This document shows positions 9,594-19,581 of a stretch of 64,000 nucleotides of DNA, piece after piece. Made by a program: the position numbers and the translations under genes. The stretch's first letter is position 1. The number at the start of each line of letters is the position of its first letter. This DNA is from Chitinophaga fulva (GTDB lineage: Bacteria > Bacteroidota > Bacteroidia > Chitinophagales > Chitinophagaceae): NCBI RefSeq assembly GCF_012927205.1, contig NZ_JABBGC010000002.1, positions 868,001-932,000 on the forward strand, given 5' to 3'. The notes beneath the pieces are model-generated. The model saw nothing but the letters and a program-made list of their open reading frames with translations, had not been told where the DNA came from and did not search any database.

Positions 9594-10604
9594 TCAACTG
9601 TTCTTCAACACAATCCGGTAGCGCGCCTTCCCTTCTTCCAGGTGACGGATGGCCTCGTTCACCTGTTCCATCGGGAACTCTTCCACTATCGGATAAATGT
9701 TGTGGCGCACACAGAAATCGAGCATGGCACGGATCACCGCAGGACCGCCGCCTGGGCTTCCCGCAACAGATTTCTGTCCGGCAATCATATCAAAAACAGG
9801 AACAGCGATAGGCTCCTGTACAATACCCACTACATGCAATTTCCCTTTGGGTGCGAGGCAATTCAGGAATATATTCCAGTCCAGCGGCACATTCACCGTG
9901 CTCAGTATAAAATCCAGCTGGCCCTGCACGGTTTTCAGTGCATTAGCATCGGTAGAATTGATCACGCGGGAAGCGCCCATGTTTCGTATTTCCTCGTATT
10001 TGGAGGGATTGGAGCTGAAGGCCACCACCTCGCAGCCCCAGTGCTTCAGGAAACGTAATGCCAGGTGCCCGAGGCCGCCGATACCGATCACACCTACCCT
10101 GTCGGTGGGCTTCACTCCTTCCAATAACAGCGGATTGAAGACTGTCAGTCCCGCACACAGCAGTGGCCCCGCCTTTGCCATATTGATATTTTTAGGCAGT
10201 GGAATGACCCATGACCAATGACCTCGCACGATATCAGCAAATCCGCCGTGGCGGTCTATTACCACCTGCTCGGCTTCCGCACATAGTTGCTGGTTGCCTT
10301 CCAGGCAATGCCGGCAATGCATACACGACTCCGAGAACCAGCTAAGGCCCACCTTATCGCCTACCCGTATGCCTTTCACGTGACTGCCTGCGCGAATTAC
10401 CTCTCCCACGATTTCGTGGCCGGGTACCAGCGGATATCGTGAAACGCCCCAGTCATTGTTGATCATGCTCAGATCGGAATGACAGAGCCCACAATAGGCC
10501 ACTTTGATATCCACTTGCTCCGGGCCGATCTCCGGTAATTCATATACAAATTTTTCCAGCCTCCCATGAGGCGCATTGGCTGCGTAGCCGGTAACTTTCG
10601 TCAT
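9594..10604 (-). CDS. Zinc-dependent NAD(P) alcohol dehydrogenase (CAD/YahK-like)
   Basis: A 336-residue medium-chain dehydrogenase. Catalytic zinc ligands are visible at Cys38 (YCGLCHSD) and in the PGHE motif near residue 60. The structural zinc lobe is the CMHCRHCLEGNQQLC stretch near 97-111. A Rossmann motif GIGGLGHLALRF is at about 173. This pattern matches the cinnamyl-alcohol/YahK-type aldehyde reductases, which reduce broad-range aldehydes with NADPH. The gene lies 80 bp downstream of a co-directional AraC regulator, which probably controls it. The substrate is not predictable. Confidence 0.9.
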   Translation of the reverse strand: MTKVTGYAANAPHGRLEKFVYELPEIGPEQVDIKVAYCGLCHSDLSMINNDWGVSRYPLVPGHEIVGEVIRAGSHVKGIRVGDKVGLSWFSESCMHCRHCLEGNQQLCAEAEQVVIDRHGGFADIVRGHWSWVIPLPKNINMAKAGPLLCAGLTVFNPLLLEGVKPTDRVGVIGIGGLGHLALRFLKHWGCEVVAFSSNPSKYEEIRNMGASRVINSTDANALKTVQGQLDFILSTVNVPLDWNIFLNCLAPKGKLHVVGIVQEPIAVPVFDMIAGQKSVAGSPGGGPAVIRAMLDFCVRHNIYPIVEEFPMEQVNEAIRHLEEGKARYRIVLKNS

Positions 10605-10684
10605 ACAACAGAATTTTTGAGCCCGTAAAATTATCGGCCGTACGAGCAGGAAAGGTCATCTCATCAAAGGAAAAAGTATAAAAA

Positions 10685-11572
10685 TCAAAGGACGTGTGTG
10701 CGTAGGCGTCTCGGGGCGTGACCGGTTTGTTTTTTAAAGAAACTGGAGAAATAATTAGGGGATTCAAATCCAAGACTGTGTGCGATGGTGGCCACCGGCC
10801 AATCGGTATGGCGCAGCAATGCTTTTGCTTCCTGCAATATCCGGCCGGCAATATGCGCTGAAGTGGGTTTACCGGTCACCTCCCTCACTGCATGGTTTAG
10901 ATGGTTGACATGCACCGCCAATGCCTTGGCATAGTCACCGGCAGCGCGCAGCTCCAGCTGGCGGCCTGGGGCGTCTATCGGGAACTCACGCTCCATACGT
11001 TCAAAAAAGTGGGCTGTAATGCGCTCCGCAGCATTCTGCTGACGGATACTGACAGTATGCGGTGTTATTTTTAATGCTTCGTGTACCAGCAACTGGAGAT
11101 AGTTGCGTAACAGGTCATATTTGTACAGGTAGTCTGACTGCATTTCCTCCAGCATATGCTGGAAGATGCCACTGATACGTTGCTCCTGTGCAGGACCGAG
11201 GAAAAATACCGGGTTGCTGCCGGGTTTGAAGAGGGGCGCCTGTTGCATGCTTTCATTCCGTTCTCCATTTTGCAGGAAGGCTTTCTGAAACATACAAAAA
11301 AAGCCGGGCTGCTCAGCGGACACCGGTTCCCAGCCAAAGGGCGTATGCGGATTAAAAAATACCAGGGCCGGCCGGTCAATCAGTATTTCCTGGTCGTTCC
11401 AGCTCAGGCGGCTTTGTCCCTGTAACAGGGATACCTTATAATAATCGCGCCGGTTGTAAATATGTGGCACCGTGCAGTGGTCGCCGTTTTCAAACACGTT
11501 AAACAAACGGCTTCCCTCTCCGAGGATACCTCTGTCGTCATAAAATGCCGCTATCGTTTCCTTTCTTCCCAT
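10685..11572 (-). CDS. AraC-family transcriptional regulator
   Basis: A 295-residue protein with an N-terminal cupin-like ligand domain (about 25-130) and a C-terminal AraC DNA-binding domain (about 190-292) with two helix-turn-helix motifs. The final one has the typical LGFESPNYFSSFFKKQTG signature. It is transcribed leftward just ahead of the alcohol dehydrogenase gene and divergently from the amidohydrolase gene 63 bp away, so the short shared intergenic region may hold its own binding site. The inducer is unknown. Confidence 0.9.
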   Translation of the reverse strand: MGRKETIAAFYDDRGILGEGSRLFNVFENGDHCTVPHIYNRRDYYKVSLLQGQSRLSWNDQEILIDRPALVFFNPHTPFGWEPVSAEQPGFFCMFQKAFLQNGERNESMQQAPLFKPGSNPVFFLGPAQEQRISGIFQHMLEEMQSDYLYKYDLLRNYLQLLVHEALKITPHTVSIRQQNAAERITAHFFERMEREFPIDAPGRQLELRAAGDYAKALAVHVNHLNHAVREVTGKPTSAHIAGRILQEAKALLRHTDWPVATIAHSLGFESPNYFSSFFKKQTGHAPRRLRTHVL

Positions 11573-11634
11573 GATTTCAAAACTAAGAAAATCAAAGAAT
11601 AAAAACGTACCTTAATTGACCACAACACTCCCAT

Positions 11635-12870
11635 ATGAAAACGTATCTCTTAGTGGTACTCTCTTGTATTTTCCTGTCTGCCCATGCGCAGTCTGATCTC
11701 GCCCTTGTGGGCGCCCGTATATATCCGTCACCGGGAGCGCCACCTATAGAGCAGGGTGTGGTGCTTATCAAAAACGGCAAGATCGCCGCCGTAGGCAGCC
11801 AACAGCAGGTGAAAGTACCCACTAATCTGCGTGTAATAGATGGTAAAGGGCTGGTATTAATGGCTGGCTTCTGGAATTCGCATGTGCATTTTATGAGCCC
11901 GGTATGGGAACATGCGGACAGTCTGCCTGCAGCACAGCTCACCGCGCAGCTGACTGAGATGCTGACCAGTCGCGGGTTTACCCATGCATTTGACCTGGCC
12001 ACGCTCAATTTCCGTAATCTCCGTGCCTTGCGGGACCGGGTACGGTCCGGTGAAGTAGACGGGCCTGCCATCCTCAGTGCCGGCGAACCGTTTGTACCAC
12101 CTAATGGCAGTCCTTTTTACGTTCGCCCGATAAAACTGCCCGAGATCAGTACTCCGGAGGCCGCCGTGGCTTACGTCAAAAAACAGCTCGATGCCGGCGC
12201 CGATGCTATCAAGATATGGTCCGCCTCTCCTGTAGGCAACAACAACGTGGTGGCCATGCCCGTGGATATCGTGAAAGCCGCCACCACTACCGCGCACCAG
12301 TATCAGAAGTCGGTATTCGCGCATCCTACCTCTGACACAGGAATGCGTGTAGCCGTCGCCGGTGGTGTGGACATACTGGCGCATGTTTCGCCGGATGGCT
12401 ATGTGGCCTGGAAACAGGCGGATGTGGACATGCTGCGGCAGCATCATGTGGCTGTCATCCCTACCCTGAAACTATACAAATGGGAACTGGAGAGAAACAA
12501 AGTAGCCTCCCCTGAAGATCATCCGCTGGTGAAAACAGCCATAGAACAAATAGGCATATTTGCCAAAGCAGGCGGTGAGATCCTGTTTGGCACTGATGTA
12601 GGTTATATATCTGATTTTAATACAGAAGATGAATTCCGTTTTCTCGCGGCCGCAGGTCTCACTTTTGACCAGATACTCACTTCGCTCACGACCGCGCCGG
12701 CAAAGCGCTTCGGCCTGTCACAACAGTGCGGGCGTGTGGTCAAAGGGTTGGATGCCGACCTGGTACTGCTGAAAGCAGATCCTCATACAGATATCCGAAA
12801 CTTCGCTGCAGTGGCCTACACCATCCGAAAGGGAAAGGTGATCTACGATGCCCAAACATCGAACAAATAA
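11635..12870 (+). CDS. Exported amidohydrolase (imidazolonepropionase/prolidase-like)
   Basis: A 411-residue protein with a signal peptide ending AHAQ. The amidohydrolase metal site can be followed: an HxH pair in NSHVHF (near residue 83), a probable carbamylated lysine in ADAIKIW (near 196), histidines in FAHPTS and ILAHVS, and the aspartate in FGTDVGY (near 321). The C-terminal composite beta-sandwich strand DLVLLKADP is also present. These are the features of periplasmic or secreted metal-dependent hydrolases of the PF01979 family that cleave amide or dipeptide bonds. The gene is divergent from the AraC regulator. The exact substrate is unknown. Confidence 0.88.
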   Translation: MKTYLLVVLSCIFLSAHAQSDLALVGARIYPSPGAPPIEQGVVLIKNGKIAAVGSQQQVKVPTNLRVIDGKGLVLMAGFWNSHVHFMSPVWEHADSLPAAQLTAQLTEMLTSRGFTHAFDLATLNFRNLRALRDRVRSGEVDGPAILSAGEPFVPPNGSPFYVRPIKLPEISTPEAAVAYVKKQLDAGADAIKIWSASPVGNNNVVAMPVDIVKAATTTAHQYQKSVFAHPTSDTGMRVAVAGGVDILAHVSPDGYVAWKQADVDMLRQHHVAVIPTLKLYKWELERNKVASPEDHPLVKTAIEQIGIFAKAGGEILFGTDVGYISDFNTEDEFRFLAAAGLTFDQILTSLTTAPAKRFGLSQQCGRVVKGLDADLVLLKADPHTDIRNFAAVAYTIRKGKVIYDAQTSNK

Positions 12871-13068
12871 CAAAAAAAGAAATGGCTGCCATTCATCCAA
12901 CATCTTCATAAATCCGGCTTCAGCGTGCAAAAAACAGTGACCGCGCAAACGCCTCCCCGTGGCGTATTTGGCCTGATCATTCAACCCGAAAAAAAATCTT
13001 AAGGTAAAAAATAAGGTAGCTTGCACTTTTTTCTTTATTTTTTCAACTGAAAAACCAGAAAAAAGAAA

Positions 13069-14088
13069 ATGAGAAAGAGTGTTGTGACCCTCGGCCTGTT
13101 ATGCGCTACTGTAGCTGTTTGTGCCCAGAATAAACTGTATTACTTCCCGACGACCGACAGTGCTCATGTTGGCGTAAAAAACGATCTGGGAAAGATTATC
13201 ATTCCGGCTAAATTTTCCGGCGCTATCAATTACGACTTTGAGCAGCCCATTACCGGCCCTACAGTAGAGTTCTATGACGTATCTACTCCTGTAAAAACGC
13301 CAAAGCTGTCACCGGCTGTTCCGTGCGGCGAAGTATTTAACAGGAAGGGAAAATTCCTTTATTACCCGCTGATGTACGACAATGGCCCCGACTACTGGGA
13401 AGAAGGACTGCGCCGTTATGTGGAGAATGGCAAAGTAGGGTTTGCGGATAAAAGCGGCCACAAGATAATTCCGGCAAAGTGGGACTTTGCTACTCCATTC
13501 AACTATGGTTATGCCACGGTATATGAAGGCGGATGGCAAAAAAAATATGAAGCCGGTGGAGAACACTGGTATATATCGGCAGCATCCGGTAAAGCTGTCA
13601 GCTACCTGATCAACAAAAAAGGAGAACGGGTAAACCCCGGTGCACAGCAGCATGCAAAGGATTACAAAAACGACAACCAATACTATCCGTACCCATTCCA
13701 GTACAATGCCACCGAGCAAAAAATCGTCGACAGCCTGCAACAGCTGGATGTGATCAACGATATCAACCTCGTTAACCACTATGAAGACGGCCCCCGGAAA
13801 GATCACCTGTTACAGTTCGAAATAACGGACAGGCCTACACCGGATTTCCCGTATTATACCGTACAAGGCTATACGCAGCAAAGTAAGGAAGACCGGATGC
13901 AGTTTATCATCAGCCATGATGGAAAAGATTACCAGTATCGGCCCTGGTCAGCTGAGGAACCAGTGCCCCTGCGGCAATGGATCATAGCCGAATTAAACGA
14001 ATGCAAGGCTTTCATGCAGGAACATGCTGACGCTCCTTTCCGGTTTGATGCGGATGCCCGGCTGAAACAATGGACAACGCAGCACTAG
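13069..14088 (+). CDS. WG-repeat protein, exported
   Basis: A 339-residue protein with a signal peptide ending VCAQ. At least two WG-type repeats (VGVKNDLGKIIIPAKF near residue 35 and VGFADKSGHKIIPAKW near 124) fill the first half. The second half has no family I recognise. WG (KWG Leptospira-type) repeats form beta structures of unknown role and are common in Bacteroidota. The start is set by the signal peptide and an A-rich upstream stretch. It stands alone between the amidohydrolase gene and a remnant of an FtsX permease. Confidence 0.75.
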   Translation: MRKSVVTLGLLCATVAVCAQNKLYYFPTTDSAHVGVKNDLGKIIIPAKFSGAINYDFEQPITGPTVEFYDVSTPVKTPKLSPAVPCGEVFNRKGKFLYYPLMYDNGPDYWEEGLRRYVENGKVGFADKSGHKIIPAKWDFATPFNYGYATVYEGGWQKKYEAGGEHWYISAASGKAVSYLINKKGERVNPGAQQHAKDYKNDNQYYPYPFQYNATEQKIVDSLQQLDVINDINLVNHYEDGPRKDHLLQFEITDRPTPDFPYYTVQGYTQQSKEDRMQFIISHDGKDYQYRPWSAEEPVPLRQWIIAELNECKAFMQEHADAPFRFDADARLKQWTTQH

Positions 14089-14117
14089 CAGCGATTTCCC
14101 TGCCCGGAAACGTACAA

Positions 14118-14186
14118 TGCCTGACCTTAGGTTATCAGACCATCAAAACCGCTACCATCAACCCGGTAAAAGCATTGCGGGATTAA
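14118..14186 (+). pseudogene. Remnant of the C-terminus of a MacB/FtsX ABC permease
   Basis: In the frame ending with TAA at 14184-14186 the last 21 codons read as LTLGYQTIKTATINPVKALR plus D. That is the standard C-terminal end of Bacteroidota MacB-type permeases; the intact permease in this window ends SYQSVKAALMNPVKSLKAE. Nothing upstream encodes the rest of such a protein, and the WG-repeat gene ends just before. This is most simply the scar of a deleted permease gene. Confidence 0.6.
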
Positions 14187-14195
14187 CAGGGAGAC

Positions 14196-15104
14196 TTAAA
14201 TGGATTCCACCGTGATCCCTTTTTCGGCCAGCTGCGCCTGTATGTCTGCCAGGTTATCGGCATGAAAAATATTCATACGCTTCAGGTTGGGGAAATGTCT
14301 GACATCTTCAAAATCCCGGATATTGAAGGTATCATCTTCCCCATCCCAGAACCGCAACAGGTGGAGGTATATATCATCTCCACCATCCTGCGAAATCTCT
14401 GTAATCTCCGTAGCATATTTTTTATCGATCTCCAATGCTTCAAAGTAAGCAGTGACCTCTGGTATAAATTCGTACCCTTCTTCTTCCACATCTATCTCCC
14501 GGCCGGCATGGTTCTCCACAAAATCATACAGGTCAAATGCAGGCTTCAGCAGTTCTTTATTGTACATCAACTCCTGTATCACAGCCAGTTTGAAGTTAAA
14601 ATCCGTGAACTCAATTTTCTCTCCCGTAATGGGCTGGTATTTGTACTTATCGGAGTACACTTTAGGCGCTGGTGGCTCATTTCGACTGATAACAACACCC
14701 TTCAGCCCATTGTCTTCCATATCTACCCACACATCCAAACCACCAATGGTCAGCGTTCCACCTTCATCCCATTTGTTGACCTTCCTGGCTGATTTTATAT
14801 TTTTATCAATGTAGGCCCGGTAGTCCATCCCGTTGATCGTAAAGGTGTCCACAAAAACAGAAGCCGGGGAAAAATCCAGGAAACCGGATATATAGTCGAG
14901 GGAGAACCCTTCCACTTGACGGCCGTTTTTTGAATAGGCCAGAACGCCCAGCGTATCCCAGGTGTAGATATGATTGTATTTTTTTTCCACATGCCGGGAT
15001 TCTCCCAACAGTGTTTTTAATTGTTCGATATCCAGTGGGAAGTGCATCTCCACACCGTTCAGGGTGAAGCGGTTATCAGTGATCGTTATTTCCATAAATG
15101 ACAT
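14196..15104 (-). CDS. Hypothetical protein, possibly DUF7738/DUF6892-like
   Basis: A 302-residue soluble protein without signal peptide or membrane segment. The N-terminal half has a short beta-rich domain (TLNGVEMHFPLDIEQLKTLL) and the C-terminal half is acidic, ending in a domain with LLRFWDGEDDTFNIRDF and a leucine-rich end. From memory this resembles the DUF7738 and DUF6892 pair found in Bacteroidota and in proteobacterial accessory loci, but I cannot confirm it. ATG codons are present at 15104 and 15095. No function can be given. Confidence 0.65.
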   Translation of the reverse strand: MSFMEITITDNRFTLNGVEMHFPLDIEQLKTLLGESRHVEKKYNHIYTWDTLGVLAYSKNGRQVEGFSLDYISGFLDFSPASVFVDTFTINGMDYRAYIDKNIKSARKVNKWDEGGTLTIGGLDVWVDMEDNGLKGVVISRNEPPAPKVYSDKYKYQPITGEKIEFTDFNFKLAVIQELMYNKELLKPAFDLYDFVENHAGREIDVEEEGYEFIPEVTAYFEALEIDKKYATEITEISQDGGDDIYLHLLRFWDGEDDTFNIRDFEDVRHFPNLKRMNIFHADNLADIQAQLAEKGITVESI

Positions 15105-15159
15105 TTGTTCCTGTTAACAAACAGGAACGAATATCGTATTTTTTGTACTTCTGCAAATA

Positions 15160-15606
15160 CTATTCTTTTGTATCGGGTTGTCCTTTGCCGGTGGTGATCA
15201 GGCTATGCAGGCTGTTCAGGTACCTGCTCCATGCATTGGAACAGGCATCATAGCATTCAATTTCCGGTACCAGTCCGTGGTGGATAAACCGGAGCTCCGT
15301 CTGACCATTTTTCGGGGTGATGTCAAAGCTGACCGTAGTGCCAGTCCATTCGTTGGGGTTATCCTTGAGGAAAGTCAGCCGGCTGTCTGTTATCAGCCAC
15401 ACTACTTTTTTATCCGGCACCACTTCAGTCAACCGATGTTTACTGTAATGGAGATCTTTGTAGCGGTAAACAAATTCATCCTGCGCGTGATGGGTGTCGC
15501 CTTCCAGCGTTTCCGACCACCAGCCGCGGACATTATTGACGGCATTAAACACTTCATGGGGCGTCTGGTCTACCAGCATGGTAACCGTAAAATCAGCATG
15601 TTCCAT
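15160..15606 (-). CDS. SRPBCC/AHSA1-family protein
   Basis: A 148-residue protein with the START-like AHSA1 pattern. It has an N-terminal strand FTVTMLVDQTPHEVFNAV, the central VRGWWSETLEG motif and a long C-terminal helix (CYDACSNAWSRYLNSLHSLI). The family binds hydrophobic ligands or activates Hsp90 in eukaryotes; in bacteria most members have no assigned role. It has its own start and a 56-bp gap to the next leftward gene. Confidence 0.8.
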   Translation of the reverse strand: MEHADFTVTMLVDQTPHEVFNAVNNVRGWWSETLEGDTHHAQDEFVYRYKDLHYSKHRLTEVVPDKKVVWLITDSRLTFLKDNPNEWTGTTVSFDITPKNGQTELRFIHHGLVPEIECYDACSNAWSRYLNSLHSLITTGKGQPDTKE

Positions 15607-15795
15607 AGTATCGGTTTTTGGAGTTGATATAAAGATAACGATACAAAGGTATCCATCCTGTTCATTCCACAGCAGCTGCTAAATTGCCTTCCTTAAGGGG
15701 TAATTCTGACAAAAATATATCAACGCTTTAACTCGCCTGGCAGGTAGCCGAAGTCCTCTTTGAAGAAAAAACCAGGCAACGATGAGGCATTGGCT

Positions 15796-16467
15796 TCATC
15801 GTTGTCTGAAATATTTAATTTGCTCCAGCCTGATGAATGCTTGTTCTTCGGTGAACTCACGCCGGGGCAAACTTTCCACCTGGTGAAAACCGTTGAAACG
15901 AAGTTCTTTTATATTCGGCCCAATAGAAAACAGGTTATATTCCCGGCAGGAATTGCATTGAACAATCCACCAGTCCGTGTCCGGTATCCCCTGTTGTTTC
16001 TCCAGCACAAGTGCCTCCAGTGGCTGACTACAGCCAGTACAGGCCTCTGACCGGATTTCCAGGACTTTTTCCTTTTTCTTTCCTTTTATAAAATCAACCA
16101 CTTTCATCATGCTGACTAAAAAACTGCCGTAGAGCCATTTATTCAACTCATCTTTAAGGTCAACTCTTACAATACCAGCCAGTTCATCAAAAGTGTCGCA
16201 GATAAATTCGCGGTCTTCCGTATCGAAAACATTTTTATTCAGCATTTTAAGCGCATCCATCAACAGTCTTTTGTAATCTTTTTCGGTGCCGCCTTGTTTG
16301 GCTGCCATCATCAGCTGATCAGCGAAATGGTTAAAGAATCTTTCAAGTCCGTCTCGGGTTTCATCATCAGAAGGGTTCAAACCTCTGTCCATATATGCGG
16401 AATAAGAAAATTTGCCACGCTCTTTAAAATTAGACAGGGCGGTGATAAGGAATGGTTGCGTGTTCAT
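15796..16467 (-). CDS. DUF4844-like protein with C-terminal zinc ribbon
   Basis: A 223-residue soluble protein starting at the ATG at 16467; a TTG 21 bp upstream is less likely. The N-terminal 130 residues resemble DUF4844 as I remember it (GLNPSDDETRDGLERF and FDTEDREFICDTFDEL). The C-terminal part carries two CxxC pairs, CTGC and CNSC, about 36 residues apart, which would form a zinc ribbon. No function is known. The combination of a DUF4844 part and a zinc ribbon may be unusual. Confidence 0.65.
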   Translation of the reverse strand: MNTQPFLITALSNFKERGKFSYSAYMDRGLNPSDDETRDGLERFFNHFADQLMMAAKQGGTEKDYKRLLMDALKMLNKNVFDTEDREFICDTFDELAGIVRVDLKDELNKWLYGSFLVSMMKVVDFIKGKKKEKVLEIRSEACTGCSQPLEALVLEKQQGIPDTDWWIVQCNSCREYNLFSIGPNIKELRFNGFHQVESLPRREFTEEQAFIRLEQIKYFRQR

Positions 16468-16555
16468 GGCTGCAGATTGTTCCGCCAAGATAACTTATTA
16501 CCGCCAACTTTGGCGATTTTAATGTGATGAAAAAATGTTTATCATATTGTGATGA

Positions 16556-18952
16556 CTATTCTGCTTTCAGTGATTTTACAGGGTTCATCAAAGCGGCTTT
16601 CACAGACTGATAACTCACTGTCAGCAGTGCGATGATCAACGCCAGCAAACCCGCGAGCGCCAGCATCCACCATTGTATTTGTATGCGGTATACAAAGTCT
16701 TCCAGCCACTTGTCCATGATGTACCAGGCCGCCGGCACCGCGATGATAAAGCCAAAGAAAACCAGTTTGATATAGTCTTTACTTAGCAGTCCCACGATGT
16801 TGGTCACGGTGGCGCCCAGCACTTTCCGCACACCGATTTCCTTACGGCGTTGCTCTGTGGTGTACGCTGCCAGTCCGAATAATCCGAGGGAAGCGATCAT
16901 AATGGCCAGTAACGTGAACCCGCCAAACATTTTACCCAGCCGGGTTTCTTTTTTATAAAGCTGATCGAAATTGTCATCCAGGAACTGGTATTCAAACGGA
17001 TAAGGCGTATATCGTTTGATAGCCTGCTCAAAAAGCGCGATGGTGCGTGGCAGGTCTTCCGGCCGTACTCGTGCAGAAATATATCCTGTAGGCGCCTGGT
17101 CGAGCGTAAGCACCAGCGGTCCGGGCACATGGTGAATGGAATTAAAATGGAAGTCATGCACCACGCCGATAATCGTTCTTTTTCCGTGGCCGTCTGAATA
17201 ATCGAATGATTTGCCCAGCGCCTCTTCCGGTGTCCAGCCGAGGGCTTTGACCGCCGTTTCATTGATCAGGGCGATGGGTGCACCGAGCGTGTCCGTACCG
17301 AAATCACGGGAGAAGCCACGGCCTGCTACAGTACTGAGTCCATATACATTCAGAAAATCATAATCGATGCCGGTGGTACGGGTGGCCAGTCTTTCCCCGC
17401 TGTTGCCGGGCCAGTTCAGCATGCTCTGGTTGGTAATGAATGCGGTGGGGAGATACAGCGAATAACTCATGGAAAGAATGCCGGGATGACTGAGCAGCTC
17501 TTTGCGAAGCGTACTGTAGTTACGGCTCACCATTTCATCGTTTACCCGGATGGCCAATACCTGCTCCCTGTTGTATCCCAGGTTTTGATGTTGCACCAGC
17601 TGCATCTGCCGGTAAATAATGAAACTCCCGGCCACCAGTATGATGGAAACAGCATACTGGCCCACGATCAATACCCGTTGCAGGGAAAAACCACCAGTGC
17701 GGATACCCTGTTTGCCTTTGAGCACCTGCGCCGGACGCAATGCTGTCATCAGGAAAGCGGGATAACTGCCGGACAACAAGCTTACCAGCAGTACAAGCAA
17801 CAGTAATCCCGGTACCAGGAAGGGATTGCCGAAATAATCCATGTGAAGGGAACGGTCCATCAGCTGACTGAAAAATGGCAGCAACAGATGCACCAATCCC
17901 AATGCCAGTACCAGCGACAGTACCGTCATGATCAGGGATTCACCCAGGAACTGGGCCATTAGTTGACCACGCATAGCACCTGCCACCTTGCGCATTCCTA
18001 TTTCCTGCGCCCTGCGGGCAGAGCGGGCCACGGCGAGATTGGTATAGTTTACACAAGCCAGCAGCAGGATAATAAAACCGATGCCCAGAAACAGGTATAC
18101 AGATTTATCACTGCCGCTTTTTTCAAATTCAAACGTATCGAGGTGCTGTGATTTCAGATGGATGTCTTTCAGCGGCTGCAACAGGAAGCGGAGGCGGTCT
18201 TCCGGCCGCCAGCGGGACAGATGCTCATCGATGTAGGTGCGCAGTTTCTGCTCCAGTTGCGGCGCGTCCGCCGGATTGGCCAGTATGGCATAGGTGTATA
18301 TGCCGTTGTTCATCCAGGGGTCTTTCACGGAGCAATCGACGTAATGAGGATCGGCAGTGACAGGAAGGATATATTGAAACTGAAGATGGGATGCCTCGGG
18401 CACATCGGCCATGATACCGGTGACGATATGGGCCTGATCATGCTGATACAACAGTGTTTTTCCCATAGGGTCCTGCTCCCCGAATATCCTGCGCGCCATA
18501 GATGCCGTCAGTACAATACCGTTGGGCATTTTCAGCGCTGTTGCGGGATCGCCCTGTAAGAATGGGAAAGTGAATATATCCAGAAACGCCGTGTCTGCGA
18601 AAATACCCTGTTCCTTAAAATGCCGGTCGCCAACGCTCAGCAGCGGGTTAAAGGCAGGTTCCACTGTAGTAGCCGCCTTCACTTCCGGAAACTCCCGGAG
18701 CAGTGCTCCCGCCAGCGCCGGAGAAGTAGTGGACCAGTAGTCCTGCCCTTTGGAGATGGGGCGTTGTTGTATCACGCGGAAAATCCCGTCGGCCTTGGCA
18801 TGGAAACGGTCAAATGACCATTCGTGCTGAACAAACAGCAGTATCAGGATAAAACAGGCCAGCCCTGTGGCCAGGCCGAAGATATTGATAAAGGAATATC
18901 CCGGGTTGCGTAACAGGTTACGCCAGGCGATCTTGCAATAATTCCTTAACAT
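16556..18952 (-). CDS. MacB/FtsX-type ABC transporter permease
   Basis: A protein of about 798 residues. The start MLRNYCKIAWRNL at 18952 fits the family; a second ATG lies 12 bp upstream at 18964. The architecture is duplicated: membrane helix, periplasmic MacB_PCD domain (about 45-245), three-helix FtsX block (about 285-400), a fourth helix, a second periplasmic domain (about 450-640) and a final FtsX block with the RRKEIGVRKVLGA signature. This two-fold permease lacking its own ATPase is very common in Bacteroidota, where the ATPase is encoded elsewhere. Substrates may be antimicrobial peptides, lipoproteins or signals; none can be assigned here. Confidence 0.9.
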   Translation of the reverse strand: MLRNYCKIAWRNLLRNPGYSFINIFGLATGLACFILILLFVQHEWSFDRFHAKADGIFRVIQQRPISKGQDYWSTTSPALAGALLREFPEVKAATTVEPAFNPLLSVGDRHFKEQGIFADTAFLDIFTFPFLQGDPATALKMPNGIVLTASMARRIFGEQDPMGKTLLYQHDQAHIVTGIMADVPEASHLQFQYILPVTADPHYVDCSVKDPWMNNGIYTYAILANPADAPQLEQKLRTYIDEHLSRWRPEDRLRFLLQPLKDIHLKSQHLDTFEFEKSGSDKSVYLFLGIGFIILLLACVNYTNLAVARSARRAQEIGMRKVAGAMRGQLMAQFLGESLIMTVLSLVLALGLVHLLLPFFSQLMDRSLHMDYFGNPFLVPGLLLLVLLVSLLSGSYPAFLMTALRPAQVLKGKQGIRTGGFSLQRVLIVGQYAVSIILVAGSFIIYRQMQLVQHQNLGYNREQVLAIRVNDEMVSRNYSTLRKELLSHPGILSMSYSLYLPTAFITNQSMLNWPGNSGERLATRTTGIDYDFLNVYGLSTVAGRGFSRDFGTDTLGAPIALINETAVKALGWTPEEALGKSFDYSDGHGKRTIIGVVHDFHFNSIHHVPGPLVLTLDQAPTGYISARVRPEDLPRTIALFEQAIKRYTPYPFEYQFLDDNFDQLYKKETRLGKMFGGFTLLAIMIASLGLFGLAAYTTEQRRKEIGVRKVLGATVTNIVGLLSKDYIKLVFFGFIIAVPAAWYIMDKWLEDFVYRIQIQWWMLALAGLLALIIALLTVSYQSVKAALMNPVKSLKAE

Positions 18953-19179
18953 GGCGGTGATCATTTGAACTATCGGGCAACAAGAATACTGCCGCTTCCT
19001 GAAGATACGCTGTTACCGCCATTTTCCCGCATTCGCGGGGCCTAATGCCTGTCCACATCTGAACGACCGTTGTCCGGAACCGGACAACAAAAAAATTCGA
19101 GCTGATCAAACTGTGGTTAAACAGTTGAAAAAATTACTATCATTACAAATAATTTTATCTACAATTATTTTTTAGAGAG

Positions 19180-19581
19180 ATGAAAAACGAATACCATACC
19201 CTACTGCTCGACCAACCGTTCGACACCGTGCTGGCGACCGCCAAAACAGCCATCACAGATAATGGCTGGCTGTTATTGCACGAAATCAATCCACAACAGA
19301 TATTGGCAGGACACGGCTATCACATCCCCGGTACGCGGCAACTGTTTTTCTTTCACCCTTCTTACCTGCATGCGCTCCGGGAAGAGGATGCCGCTGCGGT
19401 GATGGAGGTACCGTTGAAACTATTGATACAGGAGGTTTCCGCGCAGCAAACAGCTATCCGGTATTTCGATATTGATCATCACTTTGAAGGATATACGGAA
19501 AATATCAATAGCATCACCGCTGCCATTAAAACACAACAAGCCGCCGTACTGACGCAGATACAGGCTGCCCTCTCCCATTGA
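19180..19581 (+). CDS. DUF302-domain protein
   Basis: A 133-residue protein matching the DUF302 fold. It has an N-terminal strand, the FDTVLATAKTAITDNGW helix, the central IPGTRQLFFFHPSYLHALREED segment and a C-terminal helix. The family is of unknown function and is sometimes linked to membrane or redox-stress genes. It has an A-rich leader (TTTTTTAGAGAG) immediately before ATG. The GNAT gene follows on the same strand. Confidence 0.75.
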   Translation: MKNEYHTLLLDQPFDTVLATAKTAITDNGWLLLHEINPQQILAGHGYHIPGTRQLFFFHPSYLHALREEDAAAVMEVPLKLLIQEVSAQQTAIRYFDIDHHFEGYTENINSITAAIKTQQAAVLTQIQAALSH

